A stretch of DNA of 6,907 nt, taken from assembly GCA_009937555.1 (NCBI GenBank), contig JAACFD010000106.1, positions 1 to 6,907 of the forward strand, given 5' to 3'. The position numbers were made by a program, and so were the translations under genes. The stretch comes from Chlamydiales bacterium (GTDB lineage: Bacteria > Chlamydiota > Chlamydiia > Chlamydiales > JAACFD01). Below the pieces are notes generated by a model. It saw nothing but the letters and a program-made list of their open reading frames with translations. It searched no databases and was not told the origin of the DNA. This document shows positions 1-4,596 of the stretch, piece by piece. Positions within the stretch are counted from its first letter, which is position 1, and each line of letters opens with the position of its first letter.

Positions 1-476
1 TTTCTGGAGCAGCAGCAATGCTTGCTCCTGGAATTTCAGGTAGTTATTTAATGTTAGTGATTGGAGTTTATCCATTTCTGATTTCAAGTTATGTAGATTT
101 TTTAAAAACTCTAAGCACAGGCTCTTTTGATTCAGCTTTGTTTGTCTGTCTAGCTGTATTTATTATGGGAGTGATTTCAGGCTTAGCTTGTTTTTCTCGT
201 GTGCTTAGCTATTTGCTAAAAACTTATCACCAGGCTAGCTTTGCGCTTTTAGCTGGTTTTATCCTAGGTTCTATAAGAGCGTTATGGCCATTTTGGACTT
301 ATCACTACAAGCTAAACCCGCTGCAACTCAGCAAAGGGCCTATTTTACATAAAACATCTCTTCAACTACTTCCCTCTTCTTTAGTTGATGCTGCAAGTTT
401 TTTACTACTATTTAGCGCTGCTTTTTACCTTGTTTTCTTGCTTGAGCGTATTGGGAAACGAAGTAAGCAGCCTTAA
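1..476 (+). CDS. DUF368 family membrane protein (PopT-like), 3' part
   Basis: This is the C-terminal part of a polytopic inner-membrane protein of the DUF368 family. The reading frame is open to the left edge: codons before the ATG at 18 read S-G-A-A-A and join M-L-A-P-G-I-S-G-S, the family's conserved small-residue and Pro-Gly motif, so the ATG at 18 is internal and the gene begins outside the window. Four hydrophobic segments follow, at about residues 5-30, 38-62, 73-92 and 122-143 counted from that Met. A second family motif, G-F-I-L-G-S followed by L-W-P-F-W, lies in the third. DUF368 proteins (PopT) have been reported to recycle undecaprenyl phosphate across the membrane for peptidoglycan and other envelope polymers; that role here is inferred from the family. 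The C-terminus is basic (GKRSKQ), as expected of a cytoplasmic tail. The stop codon lies in a 12-bp AT palindrome. Confidence 0.82.
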   Translation, partial: SGAAAMLAPGISGSYLMLVIGVYPFLISSYVDFLKTLSTGSFDSALFVCLAVFIMGVISGLACFSRVLSYLLKTYHQASFALLAGFILGSIRALWPFWTYHYKLNPLQLSKGPILHKTSLQLLPSSLVDAASFLLLFSAAFYLVFLLERIGKRSKQP

Positions 477-484
477 AATTTTAA
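473..484. repeat. Perfect 12-bp AT palindrome over the DUF368 stop codon
   Basis: TTAAAATTTTAA is a perfect palindrome that contains the TAA stop of the DUF368 gene. It has no G or C and no loop, so it is unlikely to be a terminator by itself. It may simply be AT-rich spacer or upstream promoter DNA, 9 bases before the putative -35 box of the next gene. Confidence 0.35.
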
Positions 485-493
485 CTAAGAAAA

Positions 494-523
494 TTGACAG
501 CTAAATAAATTAGGGCTTATCTT
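494..523 (+). promoter_or_regulatory. Putative sigma70-type promoter of the ApgM-like gene
   Basis: A perfect -35 consensus TTGACA (494-499) is followed after 18 bases by TATCTT (518-523), which matches four of six -10 positions. Transcription would start near 530, giving a leader of about 23 bases before the ATG at 553. The site is in the only gap between the DUF368 gene and the ApgM-like gene, which suggests that the latter can be transcribed independently. The -10 match is moderate, so this is a prediction from consensus only. Confidence 0.5.
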
Positions 524-552
524 TTTAACACAAAAATTAACTCAGAGCCTTT

Positions 553-1746
553 ATGAAACACTTGCTTTGTTTTTTAAACAGCATGACAGACGTGCCTCTT
601 AAGCAGTTAGGAGACAAAACACCTTTATCCATAGCTAATACAGAAAACCTTGACCAACTCTCCCAAAAATGGGGACTGCATGTCTTAGAAAGAGAAAATA
701 GAGTGGAGAAGTTTGATGTTTTGACCTCTCTACTGGACCTATCTATCCCTAGAGGTTTGCTCAACACGGGTTATCTTGAAGCTGCTTCTCAATCTATTTT
801 ACTGAGTGAAGGTGACTGGGCTTTTTCTGTGAGGTTTATTTCTCAAGGGGAAGGGGTTATTGTTGATACCTCTAATACCTTAGCTAGTGACCAAGAAGGA
901 AATTTTTTGTGCTCGCTCTTAAACGAATTCTTAGAAAAAAAAGGGATCCGTTTTATCCACTTAAAAGGACCTAGAGCTATAATGACAGGTAGCTCAGACA
1001 CCTTGTCTCAAAGCCTATGGGGACAGTCTGTAGCCCTAAAAGAAGTGGTAGGGATGCAAAGTACAAAAGCCCTCCCTGGAGGCAACAGTAATCAAGAACT
1101 TGTTCAACTACTTGAAGAAGTAAATGCTTTGCTAGAGAAAAGTGAAGTCAACACCATGCGGCAAGACCTGGAAGAGCTGCCAATTAATGGAATATTTCTA
1201 TCAGGTGGGGGAACAGCGCTACCAAAGAAATATTTTTCAAAAGGCAAGGAGTATCAAGACGCTTTAATCTACTCTAAAGACCCCTGCATTCAAGGTTTAT
1301 CAAAGTTGCTTGGGATGGACCTCTGGAAGCTTAGCTTTGAAGAGAGAGAGTATGATCATTTGCGTTTACTTTCTAAAGGGTTAACAGAAAAGTTCTTAGA
1401 AAGAGACCTTATATTTTTAGATATAGATTACATATGGGAAAGCACCTATCAAGGCATGTTACGAGAAAAAGTAAAGAGAATAGAGTACCTAGATCGTTAC
1501 TGGGTTGGTCCTTTGATAAATCTAGCAAGAGAGCTGAATATAGAACTTAGCTTTATGAGTCTCGATCATGTAGATATTTCAAAAGGATGTAGAAAAGAAG
1601 GGAACCTCTGGAGCCTTAGCTCACTAGAGAATTTTAAGGGTAAAAAAGTAGATAAATTTAATGAGGCAAGCTTGGCTAGCGCAAGGGCAAGTAAGCTCAC
1701 CTCATTTTTTGAATGTAGTCAGCAAAGTTCTTTGCTTAGCTTGTAA
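553..1746 (+). CDS. Degenerate ApgM-type phosphoglycerate mutase homologue, probable pseudoenzyme
   Basis: The 397-residue protein follows the plan of archaeal-type cofactor-independent phosphoglycerate mutase (ApgM, alkaline phosphatase superfamily, usually about 400 residues). Residues 1-36 match the N-terminal strand and the P-L-x-x-L-G-x-K-T-P-L segment. Residues 74-79 (Y-L-E-A-A-S) match the family G-P-L-E-A-A-S. Residues 212-221 match the strand before the Gly-rich loop, 246-256 the I-x-G-L-x-x-L-x-G-M helix, and 306-320 the K-V-x-x-I-E-x-x-D-R-x-V-G-P-L helix. Aligned by eye to the remembered family pattern, the active site is mostly gone: first metal Asp to Asn9, nucleophile Ser to Phe54, later metal Asp to Trp295, His to Tyr299 and last His to Lys348. 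Only Asp338-His339 remain. The frame is full length and uninterrupted, so the product is probably made and kept for something other than mutase catalysis. The ATG at 553 fits the family N-terminus, though its ribosome site is weak. The 3' end overlaps the convergent aldolase gene. Confidence 0.7.
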   Translation: MKHLLCFLNSMTDVPLKQLGDKTPLSIANTENLDQLSQKWGLHVLERENRVEKFDVLTSLLDLSIPRGLLNTGYLEAASQSILLSEGDWAFSVRFISQGEGVIVDTSNTLASDQEGNFLCSLLNEFLEKKGIRFIHLKGPRAIMTGSSDTLSQSLWGQSVALKEVVGMQSTKALPGGNSNQELVQLLEEVNALLEKSEVNTMRQDLEELPINGIFLSGGGTALPKKYFSKGKEYQDALIYSKDPCIQGLSKLLGMDLWKLSFEEREYDHLRLLSKGLTEKFLERDLIFLDIDYIWESTYQGMLREKVKRIEYLDRYWVGPLINLARELNIELSFMSLDHVDISKGCRKEGNLWSLSSLENFKGKKVDKFNEASLASARASKLTSFFECSQQSSLLSL

Positions 1747-2839
1747 AAGCTTCTACATTTTTATAGCTATTTGAAGGTTTTGCATTTTCCCCATAAACGC
1801 CATCTTTATAACGTTTAGCCATTTCTTCAAGAGTTACAAGAGGTACTTCTTTAGCATGACCAGCTTGACCAAAAGCTACCATACGGTCTTCACAAACTTG
1901 TTGCATTGCACTTCGCGCTGGAATCATATACTTTCTTAAATCAAACTCTTCAGGCTTGCTTTGAAGAAGCTCTCTTATTGCACCTGTCATTGCTAGGCGA
2001 TTATCTGTATCTACATTGACTTTTCTTACGCCAGCTTGAATACCTCTTTGAATATCTTTCACAGGTACACCGTAGGTTTGGCGAATTTTTCCACCATTAG
2101 CGTTTATGATATCTATTAACTCTTGAGGGACTGAGCTACTACCATGCATTACTAAGTGACAGTCTGGAATTTTCTCATGAATTTCTAAGATTCTATCAAT
2201 AGCCAGTACATCACTAGTTGGCTTTTTCGTAAACTTATAAGCGCCATGGCTAGTACCAATTGCTACCGCTAGGGCATCAACCCCCGTACGTTTTACAAAA
2301 TCAATTGCCTGATCTGGATCTGTTAGTAGCTGGTCAAGCGATAGCTTTCCTTCAGCACCATGACCATCTTCTTTATCACCTGTTCCTGTTTCGAGAGAGC
2401 CTAAAACTCCTAGTTCTCCTTCCACAGAAACTCCAAGGGAGTGAGCAAAGTCTACGACATAACGAGTAACCGCGACATTATATTCATAGCTAGAAGGGGT
2501 TTTGCCATCTTCTTCTAAAGAGCCATCCATCATTACGCTAGTAAAACCTTGCTTCATTGCAGAGAGGCATGTTTCAGGGCTATTACCATGATCTTGGTGC
2601 ATGACAATAGGAATTTCAGGATAAAGTTCAGCAGCAGCAAGCATCAAATGCCTTAAAAAGGCATCATTAGTGTAACTTCTAGCTCCTCTACTGGCTTGAA
2701 CAATAACAGGGCTTTGCGTTTTTCTAGCTGCTTCCATAATCGCTTGGATTTGTTCCATGTTGTTTACATTTAAGGCTACTAGACCAAATTGCTTTTCCTG
2801 AGCAAAATCAAGCAGGGGGCGCATAGGGATTAAAGGCAT
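1736..2839 (-). CDS. fba: Class II fructose-bisphosphate aldolase, CbbA subtype
   Basis: This enzyme reversibly cleaves fructose 1,6-bisphosphate to dihydroxyacetone phosphate and glyceraldehyde 3-phosphate, in the cytoplasm, for glycolysis and gluconeogenesis (the subtype also serves the Calvin cycle in some bacteria). The class II zinc-dependent TIM-barrel motifs are complete: catalytic Asp83 and zinc ligand His84 in H-Q-D-H-G, M-M-D-G-S at 103-107, E-G-E-L-G at 140-144, zinc ligands His198 (T-S-H-G) and His232 (M-H-G-S-S-S), and N-V-D-T-D at 275-279, which binds substrate. The glycine-rich mobile loop E-T-G-T-G-D-K-E-D-G is at 150-159. The length, 367 residues, is slightly above the usual 345-360 because of a polar C-terminal tail after about 350. 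The start is supported by a good ribosome site and the family N-terminus. It is divergent from the PAS/receiver gene and convergent with the ApgM-like gene, overlapping it by 11 bases. Confidence 0.95.
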   Translation of the reverse strand: MPLIPMRPLLDFAQEKQFGLVALNVNNMEQIQAIMEAARKTQSPVIVQASRGARSYTNDAFLRHLMLAAAELYPEIPIVMHQDHGNSPETCLSAMKQGFTSVMMDGSLEEDGKTPSSYEYNVAVTRYVVDFAHSLGVSVEGELGVLGSLETGTGDKEDGHGAEGKLSLDQLLTDPDQAIDFVKRTGVDALAVAIGTSHGAYKFTKKPTSDVLAIDRILEIHEKIPDCHLVMHGSSSVPQELIDIINANGGKIRQTYGVPVKDIQRGIQAGVRKVNVDTDNRLAMTGAIRELLQSKPEEFDLRKYMIPARSAMQQVCEDRMVAFGQAGHAKEVPLVTLEEMAKRYKDGVYGENAKPSNSYKNVEAFTS

Positions 2840-2846
2840 AAACTTT

Positions 2847-2852
2847 CTCCTG
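2847..2852 (-). promoter_or_regulatory. Ribosome binding site of fba
   Basis: On the minus strand CAGGAG lies 7 bases before the ATG at 2839-2837. This is a good Shine-Dalgarno match at normal spacing and fixes the aldolase start. Confidence 0.75.
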
Positions 2853-2874
2853 GATATTTTTAGGTTAATATAAA

Positions 2875-2903
2875 ATTATGATTGTAATAGCGATAAAAAT
2901 CAA
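2875..2903 (-). promoter_or_regulatory. Putative fba promoter
   Basis: Read on the minus strand, TTGATT (2903-2898, four of six -35 positions) is followed after exactly 17 bases by CATAAT (2880-2875, five of six -10 positions). Transcription would start near 2868, about 29 bases before the fba ATG. The -35 box lies inside the palindrome at 2890-2912, so a protein bound there would compete with RNA polymerase. Confidence 0.55.
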
Positions 2904-2912
2904 GGCTATCGC
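2890..2912. repeat. Inverted repeat covering the fba -35 box, candidate operator
   Basis: GCGATA (2890-2895) and TATCGC (2907-2912) are perfect 6-bp inverted arms separated by 11 bases that include the whole putative fba -35 box. Arm centres are 17 bp apart, a spacing compatible with a dimeric DNA-binding repressor. There is no T-run, so a terminator role is unlikely. The regulator cannot be named from the sequence. Confidence 0.4.
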
Positions 2913-2972
2913 ATGGGCACTTTTACTTAAAAGAGCTAAGCCAAGCTACTCACAAGAGGGCTGAAGGTTCAT

Positions 2973-3001
2973 AAGTCCTTGTTATAAAGTTATCAGGACT
3001 T
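2973..3001. repeat. 7-bp inverted repeat upstream of the PAS/receiver gene
   Basis: AAGTCCT (2973-2979) and AGGACTT (2995-3001) form perfect 7-bp arms around a 15-base centre containing TATAAA. In DNA it could be an operator flanking the -10 box. If transcribed from further upstream it could be an RNA stem-loop. In RNA, bases 2976-2980 (UCCUU) could instead pair with AAGGA (3022-3026) of the ribosome site. Confidence 0.45.
2983..2988 (+). promoter_or_regulatory. Possible -10 box for the PAS/receiver gene
   Basis: TATAAA matches five of six -10 positions and would place the transcript start near 2995, about 38 bases before the ATG at 3033. The -35 region is poor: CTGAAG at 2961-2966 (16-base spacing) matches only three of six. 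If real, this promoter may need an activator or a different sigma factor. The box is centred in the 7-bp inverted repeat. Confidence 0.3.
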
Positions 3002-3002
3002 T

Positions 3003-3015
3003 AGCCTTTTAGGCT
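3003..3015 (+). promoter_or_regulatory. Short hairpin just before the ribosome site
   Basis: AGCCT (3003-3007) and AGGCT (3011-3015) form a 5-bp stem with a TTT loop, followed by GCTTTT and then the Shine-Dalgarno sequence. The stem is short for an intrinsic terminator and the T-run has only four bases, so weak attenuation or leader structure is more likely than full termination. Confidence 0.3.
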
Positions 3016-3021
3016 GCTTTT

Positions 3022-3028
3022 AAGGAGG
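3022..3028 (+). promoter_or_regulatory. Strong ribosome binding site of the PAS/receiver gene
   Basis: AAGGAGG is a near-perfect Shine-Dalgarno sequence 4 bases before the ATG at 3033 and sets the start. It is the strongest such site in the window. Its first five bases are complementary to 2976-2980, so it could be masked by leader structure if that segment is transcribed. Confidence 0.8.
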
Positions 3029-3032
3029 AACT

Positions 3033-4478
3033 ATGTCAGATCGAAGTTATAGTAGTTGGAGAAATTGTTGGATTGCAACCAGGCATGTAATAGGATCTTG
3101 TATCCCTTGTCTTGAATGGAAGGCTGAACCTGTTAGGCAAGAGGATTATAGTGAAGCTGGCTCAGACCTTGAGAAAAGGTCATCAGTAGTATGGAGATCT
3201 GTTTTTGAGCACACTCCAAATCCCAGCATGGTACTTAAGGAAACAGGGGATATCATGCACATAAACCATGCTATGTTAGATTTTTTGGGAGGAGATAAAA
3301 TCTCTAATGTTGAAGGACTGCATGTCAGACATATTGTAGCTGGTGATACTGAAGAAGAGCTTCAAGCTAGGGATGAATTTCTTACTCAGTTTTCTGAATC
3401 CATTGATATAGCTGGAGCTACTAGTAGCTTAGGTGGGTACTCCTTTTCTGACTTAAGTGTGGTGATTGAAGGGTCTACCATAGATAGAGCTGTAGAGATA
3501 GAGGAAAGCGAAGATTATACCGAGATACATGCGATACGTTCTAGGCAAAGTCATAGCATCGGTATAAAAGCACTAAACAGTTCTAATGTAAATTGGTCCT
3601 CTTGTCACTGTCAACGCTTAAGGGACTGTATTATTGTAGTCTGTAATCCCGTTAACAGCTTTTTATTAGATAGGTTTAGCCAGGCAGCAGATCAGCATGT
3701 CATGAGAGCTCCATTTGGAGTAATTGAAGAGGTGGTTTTAGCCATCTTATCAAAGGTAAAAAAAGACCCCTTGCAAGCTATTGAGGAAAAAGAAGCTCTT
3801 CTAGCTAATTATGATTCAGAACTAGTACTTGAATGTTTGGATAGATTGTCTAGGCATATTTTGAATAGAGACTCTGCTGTAGCAGTTACTCCAGTACCTG
3901 TTGAGAGTGCTAATCTATTAAGACCAGTAACGCTTAAGGCTGAAGAAGAATCAAAAAGAGATGAGCATGCTCGTTTTAACCAGAGCGTTATTGATTCACT
4001 TGAGAGTATTGAAGACGTTGCGGAAGCAAATTTTGATCAGGCACTTAAAGGTGTTTGGGTAGTTTGTGCTGATGATGATAAAGTACCTCGTAGGTTAATG
4101 AATAGAATGTTAGGTGCACAAGAGGTAGGGGCTAGTAGCTTAGATATTTATGAAGAAGGTAGTGCTGTAGTAAGGCATGTGATAGAGTATATCGAGGGTC
4201 TTGAAAAGGAACACGGTAGTCTAGAAGATTTTCCCATGGGGTTAATTGCTCTAGATAAGAGCATGCCTCATGATGGAATAACCACTACAGATGAACTCGT
4301 AACTTACCTAAATGCAAAAGGTATTAGGGGTAAAGTTGTGATCATGGGAATTACAGCAGATTCTCGGCAAGAAGATTTAAGTCAGTTTACAGTTGCTGGC
4401 GCCAACCTGGCTCTTTCTAAACCTGTTAAAATTGGAGATATTCAAAGAGGTTTTGCGAACTACTCTATGCTTAGTTAA
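3033..4478 (+). CDS. PAS - DHp-like - receiver signalling protein lacking an ATPase domain
   Basis: The 481-residue protein has no signal peptide or membrane segment and should be cytoplasmic. The N-terminus carries C12 and a C-I-P-C pair (23-26). A PAS domain starts near residue 54 (V-F-E-H-T-P-N-P-S, then I-M-H-I-N-H-A) and seems enlarged, ending near 205 with C191-H-C193, C199 and C204. Residues 215-231 resemble a kinase H-box, with H-V-M-R-A-P at 222-227 where H-E-x-R-T-P is usual; a second helix at about 258-278 resembles the partner DHp helix. The ATP-binding domain expected next is absent, with only a polar linker of about 60 residues. The receiver (about 339-475) is complete: acidic Asp347-349, phosphoacceptor Asp408 in L-D-K-S-M-P, Thr441 and Lys463-Pro. 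There is no output domain. It may be a phosphorelay intermediate fed by another kinase, a derivative of a hybrid kinase, or a protein-binding switch. PAS and receiver calls are firm; the DHp call is tentative. Confidence 0.75.
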   Translation: MSDRSYSSWRNCWIATRHVIGSCIPCLEWKAEPVRQEDYSEAGSDLEKRSSVVWRSVFEHTPNPSMVLKETGDIMHINHAMLDFLGGDKISNVEGLHVRHIVAGDTEEELQARDEFLTQFSESIDIAGATSSLGGYSFSDLSVVIEGSTIDRAVEIEESEDYTEIHAIRSRQSHSIGIKALNSSNVNWSSCHCQRLRDCIIVVCNPVNSFLLDRFSQAADQHVMRAPFGVIEEVVLAILSKVKKDPLQAIEEKEALLANYDSELVLECLDRLSRHILNRDSAVAVTPVPVESANLLRPVTLKAEEESKRDEHARFNQSVIDSLESIEDVAEANFDQALKGVWVVCADDDKVPRRLMNRMLGAQEVGASSLDIYEEGSAVVRHVIEYIEGLEKEHGSLEDFPMGLIALDKSMPHDGITTTDELVTYLNAKGIRGKVVIMGITADSRQEDLSQFTVAGANLALSKPVKIGDIQRGFANYSMLS

Positions 4479-4511
4479 ATTGCCTGCATAAGTATATTTT
4501 CTAAAATTCTT

Positions 4512-4540
4512 TTGGAAAAACCTTAAAATGTGCATATATA
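4512..4540 (+). promoter_or_regulatory. Putative promoter upstream of the DUF255 gene
   Basis: TTGGAA (4512-4517) and TATATA (4535-4540) are separated by 17 bases and each match four of six consensus positions. Transcription would start near 4547, leaving about 50 bases of leader before the ATG at 4597. The 118-base gap shows no GC-rich terminator for the preceding gene, so read-through is also possible. AT-rich DNA yields such matches by chance. Confidence 0.35.
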
Positions 4541-4555
4541 AGGAGATATAAAGTG
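4540..4555 (+). promoter_or_regulatory. Shine-Dalgarno plus GTG not in frame with the DUF255 gene
   Basis: AAGGAG (4540-4545) lies 7 bases before a GTG at 4553. From that GTG a 51-codon frame runs to a TAA at 4706-4708, across the DUF255 start in another frame. The true DUF255 start at 4597 has no visible Shine-Dalgarno sequence, so a coupled leader peptide is conceivable. If the promoter at 4512-4540 is used, this site would not be in the mRNA. The predicted peptide has no recognisable features. Confidence 0.2.
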
Positions 4556-4596
4556 ACAAGCACTTTAAAATTAAACCTCTTGTGTAAGCTCGTTAT

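Noticed and set aside
18..20. ATG at 18 as the true start of the DUF368 gene
   Set aside because: In-frame codons before it continue the family motif (S-G-A-A-A) and the remaining length is only about half of a DUF368 protein, so the gene is truncated by the window edge.
537..767. 76-codon minus-strand frame over the start of the ApgM-like gene
   Set aside because: It lies opposite the conserved N-terminal motif of the ApgM-like protein and has no independent support.
1738..1751. AGCTT-GTAA-AAGCT hairpin at the junction of the convergent genes, as a bidirectional terminator
   Set aside because: The stem is only 5 bp, AT-rich and without a T-run on either strand, so it cannot be supported as an intrinsic terminator.
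2260..2469. 69-codon open frame on the + strand inside fba
   Set aside because: It is antisense to well-conserved aldolase codons, has no ribosome site and resembles no known protein, so it is a shadow frame.
2920..2933. CTTTT-ACTT-AAAAG inverted repeat in the divergent region
   Set aside because: It is short and almost wholly AT, and overlaps neither a promoter box nor a ribosome site; expected by chance in such DNA.
2840..3032. Possible tRNA or small RNA gene in the divergent gap
   Set aside because: No cloverleaf arms, T-loop motif or strong terminator could be found; the region is better explained as two promoters with palindromes.
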